The notes under the pieces: generated by a model
Seen by the model: the letters and a program-made list of their open reading frames with translations, nothing else
Told to the model about the DNA's origin: nothing
The model's database searches: none
Assembly (NCBI RefSeq): GCF_006716465.1
Contig: NZ_VFPB01000003.1
Span: forward strand, 230,332 to 294,331
Length of the DNA: 64,000 bases
From: Pseudoxanthomonas sp. 3HH-4
Lineage (GTDB): Bacteria > Pseudomonadota > Gammaproteobacteria > Xanthomonadales > Xanthomonadaceae
Direction of reading: 5' to 3'
Translations under genes and position numbers: made by a program
Part shown: piece by piece, positions 1 through 8,085 of the stretch
Numbering within the stretch: the stretch's first letter is position 1
Layout of the letters: every line of letters starts with the position of its first letter

Positions 1-378
1 AAGATCCTCGGCTTGACGCGTCAGCAGCATCCCGTTAGTGGTCAGGGCAAGGTCCGTGATGCCAGGGATGGCACGCAAGCGGGCCACCAGATCGGGCAGC
101 CCGGGCCTGAGCAGCGGCTCACCCCCGGTCAAACGCAGCTTGCTCACACCCAGTTGCGTGCAGGTCCTGCATATCCGCTCGATCTCATCAAAGCTCAACC
201 AGTCCTCGCTCGCCATGAAGCGATAGTCAGGTCCATACGTGCCCTCGGGCATGCAGTAGGTGCAACGAAAATTGCATCGGTCCATGACCGAAATGCGCAA
301 ATCCCGCAACGGTCGCCCACGCGTATCCAACAGCGCAAGCAAAGCCTCTGAAGCAGTATGTCTTGCGGTCGCACTCAT
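1..378 (-). CDS. moaA: GTP 3',8-cyclase MoaA (5' part, cut by window edge)
   Basis: First enzyme of molybdenum cofactor synthesis, a radical SAM protein that converts GTP to 3',8-cyclo-GTP. The first 126 codons are visible, starting at an ATG and running off the left edge. Residues 31-40 carry the radical SAM cluster motif [10 protein letters not shown] (CxxxCxxC), followed by the SAM-binding LTGGEPLLR segment. It starts 7 bp after the stop of the NADH dehydrogenase gene and is very probably co-transcribed with it from the sigma-54 promoter upstream of that gene. The other Mo-cofactor genes of the island (moeA, moaB, mobA, moaE, moaD) lie further right. Confidence 0.93.
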   Translation of the reverse strand, partial: MSATARHTASEALLALLDTRGRPLRDLRISVMDRCNFRCTYCMPEGTYGPDYRFMASEDWLSFDEIERICRTCTQLGVSKLRLTGGEPLLRPGLPDLVARLRAIPGITDLALTTNGMLLTRQAEDL

Positions 379-384
379 AGGACC

Positions 385-1701
385 TCAGTGCAGCTTGATC
401 TTGGTGGATATCGACCTGCGCAACAGGTTGGCCAACATGTCAACGCCCGTTCGCCACCAGCCATGCAAAGCGACACAGTGCATCCGATACAAGGATCGAT
501 ACATGATCCTGGCCAAGATGCCATCGACAAACAGGCGACCGCTGATCAACCCGCCCATCAGGTTGCCCGTGGCACCCAGCCTGCCCAGTGAGACGAGCGA
601 GCCTAGATCCCGATAGCGGAACAACGGCAGTCGTTCGTGAGGATCCTTTAGTCGGATTCCCAGCGCACGCAACAGGAACTGGACTTGCTGATGGGCCGCC
701 TGGGCACGTGGAGGAACCCACTGAGCCTGCCCACTCCAATGACACTGGGCACAATCACCAAGGGCGAAGATCGTATCATCGTTCACGCTCTGCAAAGTCT
801 GTTTCACCAACAGCTGGCCGCGCTCCCCTACCGCAAGCCCATCCAGCTTGGAAAGCAGCGGGAGCGCTTTGATACCGGCCGCCCACACGATCAGGTCGGC
901 ACCATGAAAAGTGATGTCAGAGGTAAATAGCCCTTGCGCCGTTACCGTTTTAACCTGCTCGCGCAGGGCCAGTTGCACGCTATACCGTTCAAGCAGCTCC
1001 GAGGCGGCTTCGGACACGCGCTCTGGGAGCGTGGGCAGGATCCGAGGACCGGCCTCCACGATGCTGATGTGAATATCGCGCATGGGATCAAGATGATGCA
1101 GACCGTAGACGGAGAGAAAGCGAGCCGTCTGTCGCAGCTCGGCCGCCAACTCCACCCCCGTCGCACCGCCGCCTACGATCACGATACGCACGCGGCGTTT
1201 CGCACCCTCCTGCGCGCTGTCGGCCCGAATGCAGGCCGACACCAGATTGCTGCGAAACCGCTCCGCGTCCTCGACCGTATCCAACGCAAAACTGTGCTCG
1301 CGCGCACCTGGGATGTCGAAGAAGTTTGTCGTGCTGCCCACGGCAATCACCAACGTCTCATAGGGCAAAGCCCGGGCCGGGAACAGCGGCTGGCCATGCG
1401 TATCGAACACAGCACCCACCTTCACCAGCTTCCGGCTCCGATCCAGACCCGTCATGGCACCTTGTGCGAAATCAAAACCATGCCAGTAGCCCTGCGCCGC
1501 ATAGTCCACTTGGTGAATACCCGGATCCAGGCTGCCTGAGGCCACCTCGTGCAGCAGGGGCTTCCACACATGGAACGGCTCTGGGTCTACCAGCGTTACC
1601 CCCACCTTCTTGGCCTTCCTGCCGCGACAGTAGGCATTGCCCAACTGGGTGGCCAGTTCCAGGCCGCCCGCACCGCCACCGACCACGACGACTCTATGCA
1701 T
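385..1701 (-). CDS. ndh: NAD(P)/FAD-dependent oxidoreductase, type II NADH dehydrogenase (NDH-2) family
   Basis: Single-subunit, non-proton-pumping NADH:quinone oxidoreductase at the inner face of the membrane. The 438-aa protein has an N-terminal FAD dinucleotide fold (VVVGGGAGGLELA), a second NAD(H) fold near residue 175 (IVIVGGGATGVELAAEL) and the FAD-binding ALGDCA motif near residue 315. The C-terminal tail is hydrophobic and basic, as in membrane-associated NDH-2 enzymes. It is followed at once by moaA. A near-consensus sigma-54 promoter lies about 80 bp upstream, with paired dyads further upstream. With the island's bd oxidase it would form a short, non-coupling NADH-to-oxygen chain (inference). 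Confidence 0.88.
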   Translation of the reverse strand: MHRVVVVGGGAGGLELATQLGNAYCRGRKAKKVGVTLVDPEPFHVWKPLLHEVASGSLDPGIHQVDYAAQGYWHGFDFAQGAMTGLDRSRKLVKVGAVFDTHGQPLFPARALPYETLVIAVGSTTNFFDIPGAREHSFALDTVEDAERFRSNLVSACIRADSAQEGAKRRVRIVIVGGGATGVELAAELRQTARFLSVYGLHHLDPMRDIHISIVEAGPRILPTLPERVSEAASELLERYSVQLALREQVKTVTAQGLFTSDITFHGADLIVWAAGIKALPLLSKLDGLAVGERGQLLVKQTLQSVNDDTIFALGDCAQCHWSGQAQWVPPRAQAAHQQVQFLLRALGIRLKDPHERLPLFRYRDLGSLVSLGRLGATGNLMGGLISGRLFVDGILARIMYRSLYRMHCVALHGWWRTGVDMLANLLRRSISTKIKLH

Positions 1702-1780
1702 GTCGAGCTCTCTCTAGCCTGGGAGTATGTCCACTCACCGCAGCTCAGAGGACACTGGGTGGTGCATACCCCAGATAGAG

Positions 1781-1796
1781 AGCAACTTGCGTGCCA
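1781..1796 (-). promoter_or_regulatory. Sigma-54 (-24/-12) promoter of ndh-moaA
   Basis: Read on the minus strand the sequence is TGGCACGCAAGTTGCT, which matches the RpoN consensus TGGCACG-N4-TTGCW at every defined position with the correct GG-N10-GC spacing. Transcription would start near base 1771, about 70 bp before the ndh start codon. The dyads at 1850-1883 lie about 75-110 bp upstream of that start, the usual position for an NtrC-type activator site. Confidence 0.85.
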
Positions 1797-1848
1797 GCTC
1801 ATCTATCCAATGAACTCAGTATCTTGCGATACATGTGCCCTGCTTGAC

Positions 1849-1884
1849 GGACAATCTGTCTCGATGCGAGCGGACGTTCTGTCT
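1849..1884. promoter_or_regulatory. Paired GACA-N3-TGTC dyads, candidate activator sites
   Basis: GACAATCTGTC (1850-1860) and the one-mismatch copy GACGTTCTGTC (1873-1883) are centred 23 bp apart. The same dyad recurs in pairs 22 bp apart at 11.89 kb and 17.42 kb of the island. The position upstream of the sigma-54 promoter suggests enhancer sites for the island's NtrC-family regulator. This is inference from position and repetition only. Confidence 0.55.
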
Positions 1885-1944
1885 TCCATGCGCGGCCCGC
1901 AACCGGCGTAGGATGCAATCGCAAACTCGGATCAGGAAAGCGCC

Positions 1945-2172
1945 ATGGACTACCACAGGCTCCCCAACGATGTAGCGTTGACCAACCTCATCCTGCAGAA
2001 CCTCATCCGCACCCTCCTCGACAAGGGCCTGCTTTCCGAACAGGACGTGCACGACCTGCTATCGATGGCAGCCGAGCGCATCGACATCGTGGGAGATGAA
2101 CTCACACGCCCGGCGGCACATGCCATCGTGCGAGCTTCCTTGCTACCGGCCATCTTGCAGCGACAGGAATAA
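1945..2172 (+). CDS. Hypothetical protein, 75 aa
   Basis: A short open frame of 75 codons, divergent from ndh, with an AGGAAAG ribosome-binding sequence about 6 bp before the ATG. The predicted product is mostly helical and amphipathic (NLILQNLIRTLLDKGLLS near the N-terminus), with no signal peptide or membrane segment. I do not recognise a family. It shares its upstream region with the GACA-N3-TGTC dyads, so it may respond to the same regulator as ndh. The good ribosome site and protein-like composition favour a real gene. Confidence 0.55.
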   Translation: MDYHRLPNDVALTNLILQNLIRTLLDKGLLSEQDVHDLLSMAAERIDIVGDELTRPAAHAIVRASLLPAILQRQE

Positions 2173-2181
2173 AACGCCTCA

Positions 2182-2490
2182 TCACCCTTGGCCAATGTAA
2201 TCCTCGTTGGACGTCCCTTCCGGGCCCAACTCATGCTGCAAGGACCTCAATACCCTGCGCAACGCATGAATCTGATCCACCAGGTGAAGGGCCACTTCAA
2301 TGCCAGCGTCGTTGACACCGAAATCGGCGCTGAGGTCCCGCACGAAATACACCCTGGCCACATCCACCGATGTCAGGTGAACACCCACGCCCGTTCTCGA
2401 AGGGGTAACCCACTCGTTCTCGATCCATTGCTCGAGAACCTCACGCTTGATCCCCGAGTTCGATAGGAATACTTCAATATCGATGCTCAT
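2182..2490 (-). CDS. cbpM: Chaperone modulator CbpM
   Basis: Small MerR-like partner that binds the J domain of CbpA and inhibits it. The 102-aa protein begins MSIDIEVFLSNSG and shows the helix-turn-helix-like segment (LEQWIENEWVTPS) and C-terminal helices (VALHLVDQIHALRRVLRSL) typical of CbpM. The start is chosen at base 2490 because its ATG overlaps the cbpA stop codon as ATGA, the expected coupled arrangement. An upstream in-frame start at 2535 would lie inside cbpA and is less likely. Confidence 0.85.
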   Translation of the reverse strand: MSIDIEVFLSNSGIKREVLEQWIENEWVTPSRTGVGVHLTSVDVARVYFVRDLSADFGVNDAGIEVALHLVDQIHALRRVLRSLQHELGPEGTSNEDYIGQG

Positions 2491-3392
2491 CGCTTGCTCT
2501 CCTCGCGGGGATTGAACGAACGCCCCGCCTCCCATGCAGAAACGAAGTCTTTCAGAGCTGGATCAATCGCCTTGGGCAGCGCAATCCTGAGCTTGACGAA
2601 CTCATCGCCTCTACCGCCTCCGCGGCGGGGCATGCCCTGCCCTTTCAATCGCAACCTGACGCTTCCATCAGAGCCAGGCGCCACCGTTACCTCAAGCCGA
2701 CCGGTAGGCGTCGAGACACGAACCTTTCCGCCCGACACCGCCTCGTGAAGCGAAATGGGAACCTCGATCGTCAAGTCATCGCCCTCGCGCACAAAACGCG
2801 GATCGTCCCTGACTTCAAGCTCGATCAAAGCATCCCCAGGCTTACCCTTGCCGGCACCCGGCGCCCCCTTGCCCCGCAATCGTATGGCCTGCCCATCCAC
2901 CACGCCGGCGGGAACGACCACATCCAGCGTATCGCCAGTGGGCAACGTCAGGCGCTTCTTCCCACCCTCAATCGCTTCGGCAAGATCGATGGACAATCGA
3001 AAATGCAAATCCTGTCCGGGGCGATTGGCCCGGGCCTGCGCACTACGCCGCAACAGGTCAGCGAAAGGATCATCACCCTGCATGAAGTCTGCGTAAGCGT
3101 CATCGCCACCGTAGCCGTAGGCTTGCTCGGAGTCGGCATAGTCGCGGTAGTAGTTGTGGCGGGGCCGCTCAGCGCCGGTCTCATCGATCTCGCCTGCATC
3201 AAAACGTGCCCGCTTTTCCGTATCGCTTAGCAAACGGTAGGCGTTGTTGACGTCCTTGAATTTCTCCTCGGCCGCCTTATCGCCCGGATTGAGGTCGGGG
3301 TGCAGCTTTCTCGCCAACCGTCGGTAGGCTTTCTTTATCTGATCGAGGGAGGCATTGGACTCAACGCCCAGCACTTCGTATGGATTGCTCAA
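2487..3392 (-). CDS. cbpA: DnaJ-class co-chaperone CbpA
   Basis: Curved DNA-binding/J-domain protein acting with DnaK. The 301-aa product has an N-terminal J domain (residues 1-70) with the HPD tripeptide in RKLHPDLNPG, a Gly/Asp-rich linker (about 75-125) and two C-terminal substrate-binding beta domains. The cysteine zinc finger of full DnaJ is absent, as in CbpA. It overlaps cbpM by four bases. An additional cbpAM pair on an island is a recurring feature of stress-tolerance islands. Confidence 0.9.
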   Translation of the reverse strand: MSNPYEVLGVESNASLDQIKKAYRRLARKLHPDLNPGDKAAEEKFKDVNNAYRLLSDTEKRARFDAGEIDETGAERPRHNYYRDYADSEQAYGYGGDDAYADFMQGDDPFADLLRRSAQARANRPGQDLHFRLSIDLAEAIEGGKKRLTLPTGDTLDVVVPAGVVDGQAIRLRGKGAPGAGKGKPGDALIELEVRDDPRFVREGDDLTIEVPISLHEAVSGGKVRVSTPTGRLEVTVAPGSDGSVRLRLKGQGMPRRGGGRGDEFVKLRIALPKAIDPALKDFVSAWEAGRSFNPREESKR

Positions 3393-3443
3393 AACCTGAT
3401 CTCCACTATTCTTTCTATGCTCAGAACGGATGCCACCGCATTG

Positions 3444-5471
3444 CTAGGCGCTCTCAGGCAGCCATAGTGTGAAAGTAGAACCCTTGCCCAACCCGCTGGT
3501 GGCCGTCAGTGTGCCGCCCTGCCGGGATGCCAGCATTTGGCTGATAGACAAGCCAAGCCCCGTCCCCTCCTGCTGCTTTGTGGACACAAACGGATCGAAG
3601 ATCCGGGCAAGCAAATCTGGAGCGATGCCCGCACCGGTGTCTGCCACCTGAATGGCAACGCCAGCATCACCCGTCATGCTCTCCGCATCTGTCGTGCGAA
3701 GCACCAAACGCCCGCCATCGGGCATGGCATGGATCGCATTAACGATTAGATTGACCAGAACCTGCTGAACTTCGCTCTTGTTTACCGATACCAAGCGCGT
3801 AGCGGAAAACTGCTTCTCAATGACGATCGAGGTCTTCCGCAGAATATGCTGGACCAAGGGGAGCGTATCGGACACGATCTCGGAGGGATCCTGCTCATCC
3901 AAATGTCCGGCATATTCGGCTGGTTTGGAGAACTGCAAGAGCTTGGTTACGATCGAACTGATGCGATGGATCTGCTCATCCAACAGTTTGAACTCCACGT
4001 CAGCTGTATCGGCCTGACTGCCCAGCAGATCGCGCACGACCTCAAGGTTGCCTTGCATCACGGCCAGGGGGTTGTTGATCTCATGCGCCACCCCTGCGGT
4101 GATCTCACCAATGGTAGCCAGCTTTTCGGACATGATCAGTTGCTTGGTCGTCGCCTCAAGCTGCTGATTGGCCAACAGCAGATTTCGGGTTCGCTCTTCC
4201 ACCCGCTCATTGAGTTCCTCGTTCCACCCCCGAAGACGCTTATCGCTTTCCTCCAACTGTCCCAACAGCTTGTCCAGATGCGCTGCCAGCTGACCGAGTT
4301 CATCGGTCGCATCGATCTGTCCAGTCCTGGCGCCGAGATTGCCGCTCTCAACACGCTCGATCGTCCGGGCAATGCGCTCGAGTGGCTTGAAGATGTTCCG
4401 TGCCCAATGAAGGAACAGTGGCGTGGTCAACGTCGCCACAAGAAGAAACACGAGCACGGTGGCGATTAGGGTGCTCTTCTTGGCATGCACGAAGGGCTGG
4501 GACTTGAAACCCACATACAGCATCCCCACCCTCTTGCCGAAACTGTCCCGGATGGGCTCATAGCCGGATACATACCAATCATTCACGACATAGGCGTCGT
4601 TGAGCCAGGTTTTCCCCTCCACCAGAACCGCCTGCCGCACCACCTCAGATGCTCGAGTGCCCATGGCCCGTTTGCGTCCGGTCATGTGCACATTCGTGCT
4701 GATCCGCAGATCGTCCAGGAAAAGCGAGGCGGTGCCGATACTGCCTTCTGGCAGCGCTTCCCGCCGATAGACCATGTCGTGGATGGTGTCGATAAAGCGT
4801 AGGTTCCCATTGAGCAGCATCCCGCCCACGAGCGCCGCTGCTTTGCCGTCGGGCAGTCGAACGGGCGCAGCCACATGCACCACCAGCGCCCGGGTCTCTT
4901 CTGCTCCTTCCAAGGTATCGGCAGACCGGTTGCCCAAGATCGGCAACTGCGCACGCCTCGCCAGCGCAGGGTCAATCGCATCCAGATCCCTGGCACTAAA
5001 GACATCCGTGGCAACGCTTGCCCCCCCTTTCAGGGCCGAGGCCACGACAGGCCAATCCACGCGTTGGATAGCGCTGCTGGCCGGGCTGCTCGAACCCACC
5101 CTGCCGCCCTGCGCGTCGACCAGATACAAAAAGTCCAGCTCTCGTTGCTGCGCCTGTGTGGCCAGTAGCGCATCCAAAGCGCCAGGAGAAGTAGTCTCCT
5201 GCTTGAGCGCCTGATCAAATCTCACGCTCTCCGTCAGGGCGACCAGCGCTCGCTGGGACCTTAACAACAACTGCGCCATGTATTGATCAGCGATCTTCAG
5301 ATCGCTACTGACCTTGGTGGTCAGCATGTCATCGATCTTGGTGTTCCATTGAAGACCCGTGGCTGCCAGGAACAGCGGCAGAATGACCAACGTGGGAAGC
5401 AGGGCTATCGTAAGCAGTCGGTAGCGGACCGATCGCTTTCCTCTTCCAACAGTGGAGCTGGCCTTAGACAT
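3444..5471 (-). CDS. Cache-type sensor histidine kinase
   Basis: Membrane sensor of a two-component system, 675 aa. An N-terminal membrane segment (about 16-40) is followed by a large periplasmic region of about 300 residues resembling a Cache ligand-binding domain. A second membrane segment (about 343-365), a HAMP linker and a coiled coil follow, then a HisKA domain with the phospho-acceptor histidine in GVAHEINNPL. The C-terminal ATPase has N box (LVNLIVNAIHAMPDGG), DTGAGI and GTGLGLSIS motifs. The start at 5471 overlaps the end of the response regulator gene by 8 bp, showing coupling. The ligand cannot be read from the sequence; the neighbours suggest a small carboxylate or redox signal. 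Confidence 0.9.
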   Translation of the reverse strand: MSKASSTVGRGKRSVRYRLLTIALLPTLVILPLFLAATGLQWNTKIDDMLTTKVSSDLKIADQYMAQLLLRSQRALVALTESVRFDQALKQETTSPGALDALLATQAQQRELDFLYLVDAQGGRVGSSSPASSAIQRVDWPVVASALKGGASVATDVFSARDLDAIDPALARRAQLPILGNRSADTLEGAEETRALVVHVAAPVRLPDGKAAALVGGMLLNGNLRFIDTIHDMVYRREALPEGSIGTASLFLDDLRISTNVHMTGRKRAMGTRASEVVRQAVLVEGKTWLNDAYVVNDWYVSGYEPIRDSFGKRVGMLYVGFKSQPFVHAKKSTLIATVLVFLLVATLTTPLFLHWARNIFKPLERIARTIERVESGNLGARTGQIDATDELGQLAAHLDKLLGQLEESDKRLRGWNEELNERVEERTRNLLLANQQLEATTKQLIMSEKLATIGEITAGVAHEINNPLAVMQGNLEVVRDLLGSQADTADVEFKLLDEQIHRISSIVTKLLQFSKPAEYAGHLDEQDPSEIVSDTLPLVQHILRKTSIVIEKQFSATRLVSVNKSEVQQVLVNLIVNAIHAMPDGGRLVLRTTDAESMTGDAGVAIQVADTGAGIAPDLLARIFDPFVSTKQQEGTGLGLSISQMLASRQGGTLTATSGLGKGSTFTLWLPESA

Positions 5472-6852
5472 TCCAGATGGAGCATTTTCTATCAATGGTC
5501 TTTCGCGATATCCCCAACAACCGGGCTGCCTTCTCCCGATCTCCACCGGTCTCGCGCAGGATGGAGAGGATATGCAGTCGCTCCACTTCGGCCAGGGATT
5601 TGTTCCTGCCCTGACGGGGCGTTTCGATGCTGGAGAACGACTTCGGGAAGGAGCCCACGATCAACGCTCGCTCGATCAGATTACGCAATTCGCGGACGTT
5701 TCCCGGCCACCGGTAACTCAGTAGGTGGGCCTTGACCTTATCGTCGATCGTGATGGTCGGCAGCCCCAGTTGCACGGACATATCTTCCATGAAGCGCTGC
5801 GCCAGCTCGAGCACATCCTCACCGCGCTCGCACAGGCGCGGCATGTTGATTTCCATGATGTTGATCCGGTAATACAGATCCGCCCTGAAGGTCCCTGCCT
5901 CCACGCACGTCATCAAATCCACATTGGTAGCAAAGACGAAGCGGACATCCACCGGTTGCTCGCGCTCTGAGCCGACGGGCCGAATGCGTTTGTCTTCCAG
6001 CACGCGCAGCAACTTGCTCTGCATGGCCGCAGGCAGATCCCCGATTTCATCCAGGAACAGCGTGCCACCTTGCGCGTGCATGATCAGACCCGGGCGCGCG
6101 CTTTCGGCATTGGTGAAAGATCCTTTCAGGTGCCCAAACAACTCGCTCTCAATAAGGTCTGCCGGAATGGCGCCGCAGTTGATAGGTACAAACAGTCGTT
6201 TCGCGCGACTGGATAGCGCATGCAGCGATCGCGCGGCGACTTCCTTGCCCGTGCCCGACGGACCGGTGAACAAGACGGTGCTCGGCGTGGGTGCAGCGCG
6301 GGAGATCAGTTCGCGCACGGCTTCAATGGCAGGCGAGTTGCCCAACAGTCTGTCTCGGAGCAAGGTCTGATCGCCAGCAACATTCAACTCGTGACGCAGA
6401 ACGGCATTCTCCCGACGCAACTGGTTACGCTCCAGACAACGGGAGAGCGCACCCAGCAATTGATTGGAGCGAAATGGTTTGAGCAGGAAATCGGCTGCCC
6501 CGGCACGCAGTGCCCCGATAGCAGCTTCCAGATCCGCATAAGCGGTGATGAGGATGACGTCGGCAAACATGCCGCGGCGGCGTTGCTCGGCCAGCCACTC
6601 CACGCCGTTTTGGCCGGGCAGGACGTTATCGAGAATGACCACGTCAAATGGCTGGGCATCCAGTTTCGCCGACGCCTCGCTGGTGTCGGCCACCTCTTCG
6701 ACATGCTTGCAGCGCGGCCGAAGGGTGCGAACCAGGAAGTTCCTCATACCCGGCTCGTCGTCCACGATCAATATCGAGGCCTGAGCTAGCCAGGGCCACA
6801 GATCTGCCCCGACAGCAGGATCGTCGGAACTACGTGCGCTTTTGAGCGGCAT
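5464..6852 (-). CDS. NtrC-family sigma-54-dependent response regulator
   Basis: Partner of the downstream histidine kinase, 462 aa. Residues 28-145 form a receiver domain with phospho-acceptor Asp in VVILDNVLPG. Residues about 165-390 are a sigma-54 AAA+ domain with Walker A GPSGTGKE and Walker B GTLFLDEIGD. The end is a Fis-type helix-turn-helix (AARLLGISRKTIDRK). The sigma-54-contacting loop, normally GAFTGA, reads GSFTNA: the essential Thr is kept but two positions differ. It is the obvious candidate activator of the sigma-54 promoter before ndh. Confidence 0.92.
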   Translation of the reverse strand: MPLKSARSSDDPAVGADLWPWLAQASILIVDDEPGMRNFLVRTLRPRCKHVEEVADTSEASAKLDAQPFDVVILDNVLPGQNGVEWLAEQRRRGMFADVILITAYADLEAAIGALRAGAADFLLKPFRSNQLLGALSRCLERNQLRRENAVLRHELNVAGDQTLLRDRLLGNSPAIEAVRELISRAAPTPSTVLFTGPSGTGKEVAARSLHALSSRAKRLFVPINCGAIPADLIESELFGHLKGSFTNAESARPGLIMHAQGGTLFLDEIGDLPAAMQSKLLRVLEDKRIRPVGSEREQPVDVRFVFATNVDLMTCVEAGTFRADLYYRINIMEINMPRLCERGEDVLELAQRFMEDMSVQLGLPTITIDDKVKAHLLSYRWPGNVRELRNLIERALIVGSFPKSFSSIETPRQGRNKSLAEVERLHILSILRETGGDREKAARLLGISRKTIDRKCSIWNV

Positions 6853-6961
6853 AGAACTCCTGAGCAGCTGAATCTACAACAATAATTTAACTTTCCCGCT
6901 GGCGACTGGGCGTCATTGACCTAATAGCGCTATTTCGGAAAAGCTTCCATAGGCTGCCGGT

Positions 6962-7090
6962 TCAAGGCCGCAGCACCAATCCGATCAACCACGCGAAGCC
7001 GCCCACCATCCCCACACCAGCCAACCAGAAGGCCAGCATCCACCCCAGACGTCTCCAAAGCGGGCCGGAGGGTTGGTCAGTGGTAGCCAT
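6962..7090 (-). CDS. DUF2474-type small subunit of cytochrome bd oxidase (CydX-like)
   Basis: A 42-residue protein that starts inside the last codons of cydB (14-bp overlap). It contains a single hydrophobic helix (WMLAFWLAGVGMVGGFAW) ending LIGLVLRP. Size, position directly after cydB and composition match the DUF2474 proteins that accompany CioAB-type bd oxidases and probably stabilise the complex as CydX does. There is no catalytic motif to check; the assignment rests on context and length. Confidence 0.75.
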   Translation of the reverse strand: MATTDQPSGPLWRRLGWMLAFWLAGVGMVGGFAWLIGLVLRP

Positions 7091-8081
7091 GGACGCCGGC
7101 CTTACCGCGGAAAACCCAGTAGGCCCATGCCGTATAGGCCAGAATGATCGGGATGATGACCACCGCCCCTACCAACATGAACGCTTGGCTTTGACGGGGA
7201 GCGGCCGCCTCCCAGATGGTGATCGTCGGTGGAACCAGGTAGGGAAAGACGCTGATACCCAATCCCACAAAGCCCAACATGAACAGCCCCAGGGATGTGA
7301 AAAACGGCATGCGTTCACGGCCGCGTCGCAAACTCCAGAGCAGAGCCGCTGAGCACAGCAGGGTCAGGATGGGAACCTGGGAGGTGAGCATCACCCCTGG
7401 CATGGCGAACCAGCGGCGCCAGTAGGCGTAGTCCAAGAAGGGAGTGGCCGCGCTAACCGCGGCCAACGCACTCAAGGTGCCCAAGGCCAACCAGAACGCA
7501 ACCTTGCGCGCATGCCTTGCGCTACCGCCCTCGGTCTTCCAGATCAACCACGTAGCCCCCAGCAGGGAATAGCCGATCACCACGGACACGCCGGTGAGTA
7601 GGCTAAAGGGACTCAGCCAGTCCAGCCATCCGCCGGCATACGCGCCGTTCTCCACCCGGATGCCCTGCAAGATCGCACCCAAGGTGATGCCCTGTGCCAA
7701 CGCCGCCACCACCGAGCCCAAGGTGAAAGCAAAATCCCAGAAGGCGCGGTGTCGTGGGTCGCGCCAGCGGAATTCGAAAGCAGCACCCCTGAAAATCAGC
7801 CCCAACAGCATGGCGATCATCAGCGGATAAGTCGCCGGCAACACAATGGCGTAGACCATCGGGAACGCCGCAAACAGCGCCCCACCGCCAAGAACCAGCC
7901 ATGTCTCGTTGCCGTCCCAGAAGGGTGCAATCGAGTTCATCGCTTGGTCCCGCTCCTCGCCCACCGCCAAACTGGGGAACAAGATCCCAATCCCCAGATC
8001 AAACCCATCCATCACCACATAGGCGAAAATGGCGAACGCGATGATGGCAAGCCACACAAGGCTTAGATCCATATTCGCCAT
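7077..8081 (-). CDS. cydB: Cytochrome bd ubiquinol oxidase subunit II
   Basis: Second membrane subunit of the bd-type quinol oxidase. The 334-aa protein has the expected series of hydrophobic helices and the typical N-terminal segment YVVMDGFDLGIG. Its length fits the shorter, CioB-like group. It follows cydA by 4 bp and overlaps the DUF2474 gene, so the three form one transcription unit. Confidence 0.93.
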   Translation of the reverse strand: MANMDLSLVWLAIIAFAIFAYVVMDGFDLGIGILFPSLAVGEERDQAMNSIAPFWDGNETWLVLGGGALFAAFPMVYAIVLPATYPLMIAMLLGLIFRGAAFEFRWRDPRHRAFWDFAFTLGSVVAALAQGITLGAILQGIRVENGAYAGGWLDWLSPFSLLTGVSVVIGYSLLGATWLIWKTEGGSARHARKVAFWLALGTLSALAAVSAATPFLDYAYWRRWFAMPGVMLTSQVPILTLLCSAALLWSLRRGRERMPFFTSLGLFMLGFVGLGISVFPYLVPPTITIWEAAAPRQSQAFMLVGAVVIIPIILAYTAWAYWVFRGKAGVHGYH

Positions 8082-8085
8082 GACG

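Noticed and set aside
3469..5735. Plus-strand frames opposite the histidine kinase and regulator genes
   Set aside because: They run antisense to genes with complete kinase and AAA+ motifs and lack ribosome sites.
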